A stretch of 59,514 nucleotides of DNA from Bacteroidaceae bacterium (GCA_017479555.1 JAFVCB010000059.1:1-59514); one strand, 5' to 3'; positions 42,386-52,922 are shown, counted from the first letter of the stretch. Made by a program: numbers and translations. The notes: generated by a model from the sequence alone, not told the origin.

Positions 42386-43390
42386 TTACTGCTTACTGGC
42401 TAAGAATTGCTGTAGGGCTTCTTCGCTCAGACCTCTGATGACCTGATGGAGCTGGCATTCGCGGGCGCGTTGCTGCAGTTGGCTCGGCGTGAACGGGATG
42501 CCCGTGAATGCATCGTTGAACGCTTGTTGGGCTGGACGGAGCTCAAAGTAGTCGCCCTTGAGCAAAACCTTGCTGATGGTCGAACCCGTGAGGGTGAAGT
42601 AGAGTTCTATGGTGCCGCAGCCCTCAATGCGTCCGCAAATCGATTCGTCAGCCGACTGAATGTGTCCGAAGAGATAGGCGGGGTCGCGATAGGTCTTTTC
42701 AATCTCTTCAATGGCTTGCACATCCTGCTCGTTGAGAGCCACACTGCGGTTGGTGAGTAGGGCATTGAGCTTGAGACGCAGTTGTGCCGTGCCGTACGAT
42801 ACGTATTCTTTGATGAGTCCTATGCGGCTACGTACGCTCTGCACGCCTTTGGCTTTGAGCTTCTCGGGTGCGGGACGCAGAGCGCGCTGCATGGCTTCCA
42901 TATTGGTGTCGTAGAGCATGGTGCCGTGTACGATGTTGCGGTTGGGGAAGTGATAGAATGCGTTGCCACACACTTTCCCACCGTTCTCGAGTACGATGTC
43001 GTTGCGTCCTGTAGCCGATGCTGGCGCGCCAACAGCGGTGAGTGCGGCGGCTACGGCCTCGGCATAGGCGCGAAACACGCTCTCTACGTCGCCTGAGCCT
43101 GTGACCAAGCTCCACATGATGTTGCGGTCGTCGGCAAAGATGGCACCTCCTCCGCTCTTGCGGCGTACGATGTCGATGCCCTCAGCAGCACAATAGTCGA
43201 GGTCGAACTCTTGGTGCGCTATTTGGTGGCGTCCCATCACAACGGTGGGAGGGAGTATCCACGAGAATACATAATTGTCTTCGGGAAGATGTTGCGCCAC
43301 ATACTCTTCTGCTGCGAGATAGAAGGTGGCGGTGCGATGCGCGGCGCTCTCGGGGAAGCGCACCTCGCAGGCTGGAAACATGGTGTTCAT
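42386..43390 (-). CDS. lplA: Lipoate-protein ligase A
   Basis: A 334-residue ligase that activates free lipoate with ATP and attaches it to carrier proteins. It contains the RKSGGGAIFAD lipoate loop, NDIVLENGGKVCGNAFYH with the catalytic Lys, HGTMLYDTN, and the C-terminal accessory domain. Placed just upstream of gcvT-gcvH, it probably lipoylates GcvH. ATGs at 43390 and 43381 are both possible. The 183-bp upstream gap contains an AT tract at 43530-43551. Confidence 0.93.
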   Translation of the reverse strand: MNTMFPACEVRFPESAAHRTATFYLAAEEYVAQHLPEDNYVFSWILPPTVVMGRHQIAHQEFDLDYCAAEGIDIVRRKSGGGAIFADDRNIMWSLVTGSGDVESVFRAYAEAVAAALTAVGAPASATGRNDIVLENGGKVCGNAFYHFPNRNIVHGTMLYDTNMEAMQRALRPAPEKLKAKGVQSVRSRIGLIKEYVSYGTAQLRLKLNALLTNRSVALNEQDVQAIEEIEKTYRDPAYLFGHIQSADESICGRIEGCGTIELYFTLTGSTISKVLLKGDYFELRPAQQAFNDAFTGIPFTPSQLQQRARECQLHQVIRGLSEEALQQFLASKQ

Positions 43391-43573
43391 AGTGTTGAAG
43401 GAGTTAGGATGAGTGGATATCTTGTGGCAGCCTATGCTTTACTGCTTATGCATATAGTCTGCCTGTTATGCGTAGAAGTTCGGTTCTGCGGCGGCTCGTC
43501 TCAATACGGAGCGGACAAAATCCATTACCTATATATTATATATATGGTATAAACCGCAATAGGATGGGTTTTT

Positions 43574-44254
43574 TTAGATATAGTCTTCCAAGGTTTGGTT
43601 GATGTAGTCCATAAAAGGTTTGGCCACACGACAAGCCTCGCCGACGTGTTCGAGCCAGTCGGATGACAATACTTTGTCGTCGCTGAGCGGCATCTGTACG
43701 CAGTAGGCTCGAGGACGTATCAGCTCGGGGTGGGGAAAGTCTTTGGGAAATCCTTTAGGCACAGTCTTGAGACAGTCCATGCCTATTTCTTGGCCAAAAA
43801 GCGCTTGAAAGCGTGCGTCTTCAACTATGCGGAGCAGCAGCTGTGGGTTGGCCACGATGTCGTTGCGTATGGCTGTGAGTGCATCGGTCGGATGCCAATA
43901 ATTGCCACAAGCTATCATAGACGCGCCAGGCTCTATATGGTAGTAGTAGCCCATGGTGAAGGCTTTCGTACCGTGGGTATTGATGAATGTACCGAAGTGT
44001 CGTTTGTAGGGTGATTTGTCGGCAGAGAAGCGCGTGTCTCTGTAGAAACGGTATGTGGTGCTTCGGGCTTCGATGCCTGCCACCTCCGCATCGAATGTTG
44101 CGATATCGTCTATGAGTTCTTGTGCCATATCGTGGAATATGGCTTGTGCCTCGTCGAACACAGCGCGATGAGCCTTGAACCAAGGACGATTGTTGTTTAG
44201 CTTGATGTCGCGTAGGAATTGAAGCACTTTGCGACGGGCAGAGATGGTGGTCAT
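43574..44254 (-). CDS. DUF2461 family protein
   Basis: A 226-residue protein of the DUF2461/TIGR02453 family. Typical segments: FLRDIKLNNNRPWFKAHRAVFDEA near the start, YRFYRDTRFSADKSPYKRHFGTFI in the middle, and GYYYHIEPGASMIACGNYWHP. The function is unknown. The ATG at 44254 (MTTISARRKVL) fits the family; the upstream open frame would overlap the end of trkH. It lies 70 bp after trkH on the same strand. Confidence 0.88.
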   Translation of the reverse strand: MTTISARRKVLQFLRDIKLNNNRPWFKAHRAVFDEAQAIFHDMAQELIDDIATFDAEVAGIEARSTTYRFYRDTRFSADKSPYKRHFGTFINTHGTKAFTMGYYYHIEPGASMIACGNYWHPTDALTAIRNDIVANPQLLLRIVEDARFQALFGQEIGMDCLKTVPKGFPKDFPHPELIRPRAYCVQMPLSDDKVLSSDWLEHVGEACRVAKPFMDYINQTLEDYI

Positions 44255-44324
44255 GGAGCGAAGAGGTTGAAAGTGAAGGGGAGGCTGACTTGTTAAATGA
44301 GGTGTATATAAGACTTGTGCTGTT

Positions 44325-45782
44325 TTAGTCTTCTTTCCAGAAAGCGGGGACAAACGGCAGAAGGATAGCGAAGATCTCTAAACGTCCGATGAGCATCAGT
44401 ATGCTCGAGAGCCAAAGTCCCGCGTCGGGCAGCACAGCTAACGAGCCTGTCGCTCCTATCTGATGGCCTATGGCAGCTCCCACATTGCCCAGCATGGAAG
44501 CGGCTACGCCGAGGGCATCAAGTGGAGCAAGTCCCATAGCTAAGAAGCAGAGCGTAGCAGCGACGAGCAGCACCGTGTAGGCCACAAAGAAAGCAAACAT
44601 CGTGCGCAGAATGTCTGTGGCTGCCGTACTGCCTGCTATACGTACGGGCAATACGGCGCGGGGATGGAGGATGTGGCGAAACTCACCTATCATCACCTTG
44701 AGGGCGGTCAACACACGTACACACTTGATGCCGCCACCCGTGCTGCCCGCCATTGGGCCAAAGATGCCGATGAAGAAGATGAATACCCACACAAATGGCG
44801 TGTAGCGGGTCATATAGTCGGCGGTGATGAATCCCGTGGTGCTTTGCATAGATACCGTTGTGAACAAGGCCGTGCGCAGGCTCTCGAATACATTGTTGCC
44901 GCGCACTACATCGCAGCCGAACATCACGACGACTACGACACAAAGCATGATAAGCATCAGCCGCAGTTCGTCGCTGTGGCGGAGGTCGCTGAGCCTACGT
45001 TTCATCAGTGTGGTATAGATGAGCGTGAAGTTCACACCTGCTAAGAACATAAAGACCACCGCAGTGAGTTCTATGGCTGGGCTATGGTAGTAGGCAAAAC
45101 TGTCTTGGTGTGTCGAGAAACCTCCGCTGGCAATGGTACTCATGGCATGGTTCACGGCATCGAAGAGAGGCATGCCCGCCAGCATGTAGCCGCCGAAACA
45201 AAGGAAGGTCAGCGTGAGGTAGATACCCCATATCCAGCGTGCAGTGGTGGAGACGCGCGGATGGAGCTTACCAATCTTGAGGCCCGTACTCTCTGCCGCA
45301 AAGAGTTTCACCGACCCTCCGCTGATAGAAGGCAACAGGGCTACGGTGAAGAAGATGATGCCCAAGCCACCGAGCCAGTGCATGAGTGAGCGCCAAAAAA
45401 GTAGGCTGTGGGGCATCGTGTCGAGCGAAGTAAGGGCGGTAGCGCCTGTAGTGGTGAAGCCCGAAGTGGCCTCAAAAACAGCCACGGCCAAGCGCGGATG
45501 CTCGCAGTAGAAGAGGAAAGGCAGAGCACCTATCAAGCTGAACATCACCCACGTCAGGGCGACACTCAGATAGCCGTCGCGGCGCGTAATCTTGCGCGGA
45601 GCTCCCTTGGCATAGTAGAGCAGTGCGCAGCCTATCACGAGACTGACGATAGCCGTGAGAATGAAGGGGAGCAACGTGCCTTCGACGTATATAACGCCCA
45701 CAGCTAAGGCCAAAAGCAAGAGCAGCGTTTCGAGAAACGCCATCGAACTCAGTATGCGGGCTATGATGCGCAGGTTAATCAT
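44325..45782 (-). CDS. trkH: Potassium uptake protein TrkH
   Basis: A 485-residue K+ channel-like subunit in the inner membrane, with about ten hydrophobic helices. The selectivity-filter repeats include TTGATALTSLD, STIASGGFSTH, STTGFITADY and STGGGIKCVR. It begins 1 bp after the trkA stop, so the two subunits are made together. Confidence 0.94.
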   Translation of the reverse strand: MINLRIIARILSSMAFLETLLLLLALAVGVIYVEGTLLPFILTAIVSLVIGCALLYYAKGAPRKITRRDGYLSVALTWVMFSLIGALPFLFYCEHPRLAVAVFEATSGFTTTGATALTSLDTMPHSLLFWRSLMHWLGGLGIIFFTVALLPSISGGSVKLFAAESTGLKIGKLHPRVSTTARWIWGIYLTLTFLCFGGYMLAGMPLFDAVNHAMSTIASGGFSTHQDSFAYYHSPAIELTAVVFMFLAGVNFTLIYTTLMKRRLSDLRHSDELRLMLIMLCVVVVVMFGCDVVRGNNVFESLRTALFTTVSMQSTTGFITADYMTRYTPFVWVFIFFIGIFGPMAGSTGGGIKCVRVLTALKVMIGEFRHILHPRAVLPVRIAGSTAATDILRTMFAFFVAYTVLLVAATLCFLAMGLAPLDALGVAASMLGNVGAAIGHQIGATGSLAVLPDAGLWLSSILMLIGRLEIFAILLPFVPAFWKED

Positions 45783-45783
45783 C

Positions 45784-47133
45784 CTAATTGAAATAACGTT
45801 CTAACTTAGAGAGCGTATTTTGCAGACAGAAAGCCACCACCGTGTCGCCAGGTAGGATTTGTGTGCGACCATTGATGAGAATGCCTCGTCCGTTGCGAAC
45901 GATGCCTCCGAGGTTGACGGTGGCAGGCAGTCCGAGTTCCATCACAGGTTTGCGCGTGACGCGAGCCTGTTCGCTCACGGGTATCTCGCACACATCGGCA
46001 TTGGCCACGGTGAGGCTCTTCACCGTCGTGAGGTCGGCGCGGAGCATCATGCGATAGATATGGCTGGCCGCAATGCTCTTCTTATTTATGATTGTACCGA
46101 TGTCGAAGTTCTCAGCCAAACTCACGTAGTCCGTGTTCTCCACGATGGCCACCGTCTTGCGCACACCGTGCTTCTTGGCATTCAGACAGGCCAAAATATT
46201 CTTTTCGCTGTTGTCGGTCAAGGCGGCAAATGCGTCCACGCGGTCGATGTTTTCGTCTTCGAGCAAATCGATGTCGGTGGCATCGCCGTGCAGTACCATA
46301 CAGTTGGGATTGCTGATGAGCGAAGAAAGGCGGCGGCAACGCTCCATGTTTTTCTCAATCACTTTGACTTGTATGTGGTCGGGCAATCTATTGACCATCT
46401 GCACCGTGGTATCGCTTCCACCCATCACGATGAGTTTCTTCACGTCGGGATAGCCCTCCTTGCCAGCCAACTGACGGATGTCGGGAATATATTGCGGGGT
46501 AGTCATGAAGAAAACAATGTCGCGTGGCATGACGAAGTCCTCGCCGTGGGGTATCACCGTGTCGTCGCCACGTTTGATGGCCACGATATGAAACGGCGCG
46601 TCTGGGCCACAGAGCTCGCGCAGCGGTTTGTGTTCGTCCACGATGGGAGCTGCCTCGCGCACCTTCACGCCGAGCATCACCAGTGCGCCGTTGCCTACTT
46701 CCCAGTACTGACGTATCCAACTGCGCTTGATGCTTCCCGCTATTTCCTTGGCTGCAAGGAGTTCGGGATAGATGATACTCTGCACGCCAATCTCCTTGAA
46801 AAAAGCGGCTTGCTCCTCATGCGTGAACTCATCGTTGTCCACTCTGGCCACGGTCTTCTTCGCGCCGAGTTTACGCGCCAGGATGCAGCAAGTGATGTTG
46901 TGCGCCTCGTCGGGCGTGACAGCCACAAAGAGGTCGGCACGCCCAGCTTCCGCTTCCTTGAGCGTGGTGAGCGCCATGGGATTGCCTGCTAAAGTCTTGA
47001 GGTCGAAGGTGACAGAGAGAGATGCCACACGCTCCTCCTGTTCGTCAATGAGCGTGATGTCGTGTCGTTCGCGTGCTAAGAGCTTGGCCAAATGTAGTCC
47101 TACGGCTCCTGCTCCTGCAATGATGATTTTCAT
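45784..47133 (-). CDS. trkA: Trk potassium uptake regulatory protein TrkA
   Basis: A 449-residue peripheral subunit with two RCK units. The first Rossmann fold starts at MKIIIAGAGAVGLHLAK and the second at KKLIVMGGSDTTVQMV, each followed by a TrkA-C domain. It binds NAD(H)/ATP and gates TrkH. The ATG at 47133 is used. It is directly followed by trkH. A 134-bp gap separates it from dxs upstream. Confidence 0.94.
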   Translation of the reverse strand: MKIIIAGAGAVGLHLAKLLARERHDITLIDEQEERVASLSVTFDLKTLAGNPMALTTLKEAEAGRADLFVAVTPDEAHNITCCILARKLGAKKTVARVDNDEFTHEEQAAFFKEIGVQSIIYPELLAAKEIAGSIKRSWIRQYWEVGNGALVMLGVKVREAAPIVDEHKPLRELCGPDAPFHIVAIKRGDDTVIPHGEDFVMPRDIVFFMTTPQYIPDIRQLAGKEGYPDVKKLIVMGGSDTTVQMVNRLPDHIQVKVIEKNMERCRRLSSLISNPNCMVLHGDATDIDLLEDENIDRVDAFAALTDNSEKNILACLNAKKHGVRKTVAIVENTDYVSLAENFDIGTIINKKSIAASHIYRMMLRADLTTVKSLTVANADVCEIPVSEQARVTRKPVMELGLPATVNLGGIVRNGRGILINGRTQILPGDTVVAFCLQNTLSKLERYFN

Positions 47134-47266
47134 AGTGCGAAAAGAGGGATAAATGCTTCTGTGGCTGCTGAAGCCTTTGGTCGGCATTAGGGATTAAGCG
47201 CGGGGATACTCTCGGGACAGTGTCAGCACTTAGCAAAAGGTGCAACGTGTCCCTGCGCTGTTCGTG

Positions 47267-49168
47267 CTATTGCAATAGGGTGTGTATGGTCTTGGTGATA
47301 CTCTCGGCATCGAGCCCCGTGAGCTTGCGCTCCTCAGCCACAGTGCCGTGTTCGACAAATCGGTCGGGCAGTCCCAAACGTACGATGCGAGGGGTATATC
47401 CGTGGTCGCAAAGGTATTCCATCACCGCGCTACCCATGCCGCCCATGCGTTGCCCGTCCTCGATGGTAAGGACACGCGTGAAGCCTTGTCCTATCTCTTG
47501 GAGCATGGCTTCGTCAAGCGGTTTGAGGAATCGCAGGTCGTAGTGTGCGATGGCATCCTTGAGGTTGTGCTGCGCTTCGTAGTTCGCAATGGCTTGAGCC
47601 ACATCGTAGCCGATAGGACCGAGAGTGACCACAGCTAAGCGATTGCCCACTTTGAGTTTACGCCCCTTGCCCACGGGTATCTCTTCGAGTTTGCAGTGCC
47701 ACTGTGGGTTGTGGCCACGGCCACGCGGATAGCGTATAACGAAAGTACCCTTATCGGGTAGCTGTGCGGTGTACATCAGTCGGCGCAATTCCTCCTCGTC
47801 CATCGGTGAAGCGATGGTGAGGTTGGGTACTGGGCGTAACGCGCAAAGGTCGAACGCACCGTGATGAGTAGGGCCATCCGAACCCACCAAACCCGCACGG
47901 TCGAAGCAGAACACGACGGGCAGATTGAGTATTGCAGCATCGTGAATGATGTTGTCGTAAGCGCGTTGGGCAAATGCAGAATAGATGTTGCAGAAGGGCT
48001 GCATGCCTTCCTTGGCCAATCCAGCAGCAAATGTGGCGGCGTGTCCCTCGGCGATACCTACGTCGAAGGTGCGCGAGGGCATTTCTTTCATCATCAGATT
48101 GAGGCTACAGCCAGTTGGCATCGCAGGGGTGATACCTACGATGCGTGGGTTCTTGCGTGCCAACTCTAATATGGTTTCGCCAAAAACGTCTTGAAACCGT
48201 GGTGCTTGCGGTTGTTTTCCCTTATCGTCAATACGCTCGCCGCTCTCCACATCGAAGCGTCCTGGAGCGTGCCATACGGTGGCATCTTGCTCAGCAGGCT
48301 CGTAGCCTTTTCCCTTGATGGTGTGAATGTGCAGCAGTTTGGGGCCTTGCATATCCTTGATGATGCGTAAAACACGTACCAACTCGACCACATCGTGACC
48401 GTCTGTAGGGCCAAAATAGCGTATATCCATGCCCTCAAAGATATTGCGCTGGCGCGTGATGAGGGCTTTCATCGCGTTGTTGAAGCGCAATATGGCGCGT
48501 CGACGCTTGTCGTTGAGTAGTCCCCAACGGGTAAACATCTTTGTGGTCTTCGCGCGTACATTATTATATGTACCCCCCGTGTGCAGATGCATCAAGTATT
48601 GCTTCATTCCACCTACACTGCGGTCAATGCTCATGTTGTTGTCGTTGAGAATGATGAGCATATTGTTGGGACTCTCACTGGCATTGTTAATGCCTTCAAA
48701 GGCCAGTCCGCCGCTCAGTGCGCCGTCGCCGATGATGGCTACGATATGCCTATCGGCCTCCTTCTTTTGCGCGGCAGCGACGCTCATGCCTAAGGCGGCA
48801 CTGATAGAGTTGCTGGCGTGTCCGCAAGTGAACGTGTCGTATTCGCTTTCGAGTGGGGTGGGGAAGGGACGCAGTCCGCCAAGTTTGCGATTGGTGCTGA
48901 AAGCCTCGCGTCGTCCCGTAAGAATTTTGTGTCCGTAAGCTTGATGCCCTACGTCCCATACCAGTCGGTCGTAGGGCGTATTGAAGACATAGTGAAGTGC
49001 TACGGTGAGTTCCACTACGCCAAGGCTCGAAGCTAAATGCCCCGGATTGGAAGCCAACTCGCTGAGAATGAAGCTTCGCAACTCCTTACACACATCGGGA
49101 AGAGCTTCAATAGGCAGACGACGAAGGTCATCGGGGAATTCTATCTTGCTGAGGTAGTTATAGTCCAT
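47267..49168 (-). CDS. dxs: 1-deoxy-D-xylulose-5-phosphate synthase
   Basis: A 633-residue thiamine-diphosphate enzyme that opens the MEP isoprenoid pathway. Segments: [32 protein letters not shown], the TPP-binding [17 protein letters not shown], and [18 protein letters not shown] in the transketolase domain. Length is normal. The minus-strand -7-like TATTTTTG at 49236-49243 is a candidate promoter. Downstream comes trkA, which may be a separate unit. Confidence 0.96.
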   Translation of the reverse strand: MDYNYLSKIEFPDDLRRLPIEALPDVCKELRSFILSELASNPGHLASSLGVVELTVALHYVFNTPYDRLVWDVGHQAYGHKILTGRREAFSTNRKLGGLRPFPTPLESEYDTFTCGHASNSISAALGMSVAAAQKKEADRHIVAIIGDGALSGGLAFEGINNASESPNNMLIILNDNNMSIDRSVGGMKQYLMHLHTGGTYNNVRAKTTKMFTRWGLLNDKRRRAILRFNNAMKALITRQRNIFEGMDIRYFGPTDGHDVVELVRVLRIIKDMQGPKLLHIHTIKGKGYEPAEQDATVWHAPGRFDVESGERIDDKGKQPQAPRFQDVFGETILELARKNPRIVGITPAMPTGCSLNLMMKEMPSRTFDVGIAEGHAATFAAGLAKEGMQPFCNIYSAFAQRAYDNIIHDAAILNLPVVFCFDRAGLVGSDGPTHHGAFDLCALRPVPNLTIASPMDEEELRRLMYTAQLPDKGTFVIRYPRGRGHNPQWHCKLEEIPVGKGRKLKVGNRLAVVTLGPIGYDVAQAIANYEAQHNLKDAIAHYDLRFLKPLDEAMLQEIGQGFTRVLTIEDGQRMGGMGSAVMEYLCDHGYTPRIVRLGLPDRFVEHGTVAEERKLTGLDAESITKTIHTLLQ

Positions 49169-49338
49169 GTGTTTCTGCTAATCACAGAGAACGACTTGCC
49201 GATGCTCTGGGCGGATCAAGCCTTTTTCTGCGTAGCAAAAATAATAAGATATTGACGTTAGAGCGTGCTTTTCGCCCATATTTCGCGTTTTTAGCCACTT
49301 TGCGCCGCTCAAACGCGTGCTATTAGGTACGGAAATTG

Positions 49339-49346
49339 TACATTTG
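49339..49346 (+). promoter_or_regulatory. Probable -7 box of the M64 peptidase unit (TACATTTG)
   Basis: TACATTTG fits TAnnTTTG, 90 bp before the ATG at 49436. No -33 TTTG is seen. Confidence 0.4.
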
Positions 49347-49435
49347 CAGCGTAAACACATCGCTTTCTGCGTAGTTGAATACCCTATTTAACACGAATGA
49401 TTGATATGGGTTTAACTCCTTTTATACTCCAAGTT

Positions 49436-50716
49436 ATGTCCTTTCGTCTACGTTTGCTCTCACTCTGTCTCGCCACGCTATCTATCGGTCAACTCTCTGC
49501 GGCTAAAGCGGTGCGCTTCCAAGATTTTTTTCAAGACGCTACGCTTCGTCTTAACTATATATTTAGCGGTACAAACACCACTCAAGACATCGCGCTTCAT
49601 ACCATGGCTGTAACGCCCACGTGGGCAGGACGCATGGTGAACCTCGATACGCTTCTGCTTGAGGGAAACGGACAGGTAGAACTCACGGACTCGGCTACGG
49701 GCAGACGTATCTATATCGCATCGTTCAGCACGCTCTTTCAAGAGTGGCAACACACCGAGGAAGCCACACAAGTACGTCGTGCTTTCGAGACCGTGCAACT
49801 CGTACCTATGCCGCGCCGCACTGCCTATGCCACCCTGCGCCTCTTCAACTCACATCGGCAGGTAGTGGCTGAAATGCGCCATCGCGTGAATCCCGCAGAC
49901 ATTCTCATCCGTCGCGGACGCCCACGCAGCAAGTATTTCACCCAACAGCTCCACGGTGGAGATGCACATCAGGGTATTGATGTCGTATTCGTGTCGGAGG
50001 GTTACGCCATAGACCAGCAGCAGCTCTTCATGGCAGATGCCCGCGTAGCGATGGAGTCGCTCTTTGAACACGAACCATTTCGTGAGTTGCGCGATAGATT
50101 TAATATCCGTGCACTCTTTGTGCCTTCCGAACGTGCCGACGTGAGCCAGCCTTCCCAACATCGATGGCACGAAACACCCTGTGGCTCGCACTTTGACACG
50201 TTCTATTCGGATCGTTACTTGATGACCGACAAACTCTTTCAGCTTTACGACCTCCTTGAAGGAACACCCACCGAACACATCATTGTGCTGGCCAATACGC
50301 CCGTGTATGGTGGTGGCGGCATCTACAATCTCTACGCCATGACCAGTGCGCGCCAATCGTGGTTTCGCCCTGTCGTAGTGCATGAGTTTGGACATAGCTT
50401 TGCTGGACTGGCCGACGAATATTTCTACGATGACCAATACGAGACGTTCTATCCCGAGGGCATAGAACCTTGGGAGCCAAACCTCTCCACCCTCACTCAT
50501 TTTGATGCCAAATGGGCGCACCTACTTGGCGATCCCGCTGCACTGAGTGAGGGCATTGGTATCTATGAGGGAGGAGGCTATCAGAGCAAAGGTGTTTTCC
50601 GTCCCAGTGACAATTGTCGTATGCGGACGAACGAACATCCTGTGTTCTGCGCCGTGTGTCGTGAGGCCATTGCCCGCACCGTGCGCTATCATACCGAACC
50701 GCTTCCCCGTCACTAA
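49436..50716 (+). CDS. M64 family (IgA-peptidase-type) metallopeptidase
   Basis: A 426-residue exported zinc peptidase. Signal peptide residues 1-22 (ending LSAA). The N-terminal beta domain is followed by the catalytic domain with GIDVVFVSEGY and the zinc site HEFGHSFAGLADE. PSDNCRMRTNEHPVFCAVCREAI near the C-terminus is conserved in M64. The family is named after a clostridial IgA protease, but most Bacteroidetes members have unknown substrates. The ATG at 49436 gives the signal peptide a clean start. Confidence 0.92.
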   Translation: MSFRLRLLSLCLATLSIGQLSAAKAVRFQDFFQDATLRLNYIFSGTNTTQDIALHTMAVTPTWAGRMVNLDTLLLEGNGQVELTDSATGRRIYIASFSTLFQEWQHTEEATQVRRAFETVQLVPMPRRTAYATLRLFNSHRQVVAEMRHRVNPADILIRRGRPRSKYFTQQLHGGDAHQGIDVVFVSEGYAIDQQQLFMADARVAMESLFEHEPFRELRDRFNIRALFVPSERADVSQPSQHRWHETPCGSHFDTFYSDRYLMTDKLFQLYDLLEGTPTEHIIVLANTPVYGGGGIYNLYAMTSARQSWFRPVVVHEFGHSFAGLADEYFYDDQYETFYPEGIEPWEPNLSTLTHFDAKWAHLLGDPAALSEGIGIYEGGGYQSKGVFRPSDNCRMRTNEHPVFCAVCREAIARTVRYHTEPLPRH

Positions 50717-50765
50717 GCATATACCATGCAAGTAAATATATAATCACATCATCCCATAAAGTCTT

Positions 50766-51218
50766 ATGATTCTTGCTAAACTCTCCGACAGTGCACGCTA
50801 CGAAAGCATTCATCCCGCGCTCTCTGCACTCTTCGAGTACGTGAAAACACATCATCTGCTCACTGCGCCCACGGGTCGTCTCAGTTTGGACGATGAAAAC
50901 CTCTTCATCAACGTGGTAGACGCTACGCTCATGACCAAAGATGCGCAGAAGCTTGAGGTACATCGCGCCTACATCGATGTACACATACCGCTCAGCGGTT
51001 CGGAGATTATTGGTGTGCGCCACATTGACACACTTGACGAACCCGATAGTCCTTTCGATGAATCCAACGACTGTGCAGTATATACAGCTCCAGCCACCAA
51101 CTATGTGGTAGTAGAGCCAGGAGACTTCCTCCTTGTTTTCCCAGAAGATGCACACGCCCCAGTCATCGGGAGTGGCAAACTGCGTAAGCTCATTGCCAAG
51201 GTGCGCATTGAGCCATAA
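50766..51218 (+). CDS. YhcH/YjgK/YiaL family protein
   Basis: A 150-residue cupin-like protein with the family pattern: EVHRAYIDVHIPLSGSEIIG and FLLVFPEDAHAPVIGSG. Relatives include EbgC and the sialic-acid-operon protein YhcH, thought to act on sugar anomers or sialic acid intermediates. Here it follows the M64 peptidase by 49 bp, with no sialic acid genes near. Function therefore remains open. Confidence 0.9.
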   Translation: MILAKLSDSARYESIHPALSALFEYVKTHHLLTAPTGRLSLDDENLFINVVDATLMTKDAQKLEVHRAYIDVHIPLSGSEIIGVRHIDTLDEPDSPFDESNDCAVYTAPATNYVVVEPGDFLLVFPEDAHAPVIGSGKLRKLIAKVRIEP

Positions 51219-51280
51219 TCACGACTTCGTTTTTCCACTAAGAAAAACGCACCCCTTTCCTATTTTGCATTAGCAAGAAG

Positions 51281-51339
51281 AAGGGTCAGTAGTCATTTAG
51301 TGAGAACACACTCCGCTAAATTTCTACTGACCCTTTTTC
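51281..51339 (+). terminator. Rho-independent terminator after the YhcH gene
   Basis: AAGGGTCAGTAG (51281-51292) pairs perfectly with CTACTGACCCTT (51324-51335), with a possible inner TTTAG/CTAAA stem, then a T run. Confidence 0.88.
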
Positions 51340-51367
51340 TGTTCCTGCTACTATGTACAACCAAAGA

Positions 51368-51402
51368 AAAAGTGAGACATCCCGTTGCGGATGCCTCACT
51401 TT
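51368..51402 (-). terminator. Rho-independent terminator, probably for glmM
   Basis: AAAGTGAG (51368-51375) and CTCACTTT (51395-51402), continued inward by CATCC/GGATG. On the minus strand the stem ends in CTTTTTCTTT. It lies 114 bp after the glmM stop. Confidence 0.8.
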
Positions 51403-51515
51403 GTAGTTGTAAATCAATTGTGATTATACTTTTGCTTGCCAAGTCAAAGAGAGAGTGAACTTCGCTTTTCGCTTCTGACTTTATGCAAAAGCTGAGTATG
51501 GGAAATCTTTTATAT

Positions 51516-52922
51516 TTAGAAGCTCTCGCCGCTATAAGCGTAGGCAAGGTCAACGAATTGTTTGGCCAGTGCTTCAGCCTCTTCTTGGCTATGTGCTTCA
51601 GAATATACGCGAATGATAGGCTCGGTGTTCGACTTGCGCAGGTGTACCCACTTGTCGGCGAAATCTACCTTTACACCATCGATGTCGGTCACTTGTTCAT
51701 CCTTGAAACGTTCCTTGATATTGTTCAAGATACCTATGATGTCCGTTCCAGGCGAAAGGTCTATGCGCTGTTTAGCCATATAGTATTGTGGATACATGGC
51801 ACGCATCTCGCTGGCTTTCTTTCCTAACTTAGCCATATAGGTAAGAATGAGTGCGATACCTACCAATGCGTCGCGTCCGCTGTGGGCACGGGGGTAGATG
51901 ACACCGCCATTGCCTTCACCGCCGATGACAGCACCTGTCTCGTACATCTTGGTCACTACATTCACTTCACCTACTGCGCTGGCTGTATAGCGGCAACCGT
52001 ATTTCTCGGTTACGTCGCGAAGTGCACGTGTGGAGGAGAGGTTAGAAACGGTGTTGCCCGGAGTGTTTTGTAGCACGTAGTCGGCTACAGTGACGAGGGT
52101 ATATTCTTCTCCGTACATCGTACCGTCCTCGCAGATGATAGCCAAACGGTCTACGTCAGGGTCTACTACGAAACCGATGTCGAAGTTGCCCTCGCGACGC
52201 ATCATGTCCATGATGTCGCCCAAGTTCTTAGCTAAGGGTTCGGGATTGTGCGCAAACTCACCCGTGGGTTCCAAGTTGATACCTTTCACCTCTGTTACGC
52301 CTAACTGGCCTAACAGACGGGGAAGAATCAGACCACCTACGCTGTTCACCGTGTCGAGTGCTACGCGGAAGTGTGCGTTGCGGATGGCTTCAACGTCAAC
52401 AAGCTCCAAGTCTTTCACCATCTGAATGTGGCGCTGGTCGTAGGAGAGGTTCTTGACGTATTGTCCCAAATGGTCTACGTCAGGATAGATAAAGTCCTCC
52501 TTGTTCATCAAGCGAACAACGGCTTGCGCTTCTTTGGCTGGCAGAAACTCTCCACGTTCGTTGAGCAGTTTGAGCGCATTCCATTGACGTGGATTGTGCG
52601 AGGCAGTGAGGATAATACCGCCGCAAGCGTGCTCAGCAACAACGGCAATCTCGGTGGTAGGCGTTGAAGCCAAACCGATATTCACAACGTCGTAGCCCAG
52701 TCCCATGAGTGTGCCGCAAACGACGTGGCTAACCATTTCACCACTGATACGGGCATCGCGACCAACTACGATCTTGCGACGAATTTGGCCTTGACCAGCC
52801 ACTTTCTCGCGAAGCTGTGCAAAGGCAGAAACCGCTTTAACAATGTCAAGAGGGTTGAGCGTGTCACCAGGTTTGCCACCTATCGTGCCGCGAAAGCCAG
52901 AGATAGATTTAATAAGTGTCAT
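51516..52922 (-). CDS. glmM: Phosphoglucosamine mutase
   Basis: A 468-residue alpha-D-phosphohexomutase that interconverts glucosamine-6-P and glucosamine-1-P on the way to UDP-GlcNAc. Motifs: ISGFRGTIGG, the phosphoserine loop TASHNPRQWN, metal loop DPDVDRL, GGEGNGGVIYP sugar loop, and RKSNTEPIIRVY phosphate loop. Bacteroidetes GlmM proteins are somewhat longer than E. coli's 445 residues, as here. A phosphomannomutase role cannot be fully excluded by sequence. A -7 box lies at 53039-53046. Confidence 0.9.
   Translation of the reverse strand: MTLIKSISGFRGTIGGKPGDTLNPLDIVKAVSAFAQLREKVAGQGQIRRKIVVGRDARISGEMVSHVVCGTLMGLGYDVVNIGLASTPTTEIAVVAEHACGGIILTASHNPRQWNALKLLNERGEFLPAKEAQAVVRLMNKEDFIYPDVDHLGQYVKNLSYDQRHIQMVKDLELVDVEAIRNAHFRVALDTVNSVGGLILPRLLGQLGVTEVKGINLEPTGEFAHNPEPLAKNLGDIMDMMRREGNFDIGFVVDPDVDRLAIICEDGTMYGEEYTLVTVADYVLQNTPGNTVSNLSSTRALRDVTEKYGCRYTASAVGEVNVVTKMYETGAVIGGEGNGGVIYPRAHSGRDALVGIALILTYMAKLGKKASEMRAMYPQYYMAKQRIDLSPGTDIIGILNNIKERFKDEQVTDIDGVKVDFADKWVHLRKSNTEPIIRVYSEAHSQEEAEALAKQFVDLAYAYSGESF

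Noticed and set aside
45859-46992. A 377-codon plus-strand open frame opposite trkA
   Set aside because: Antisense of a clear TrkA gene, with no family resemblance and a composition typical of shadow frames.
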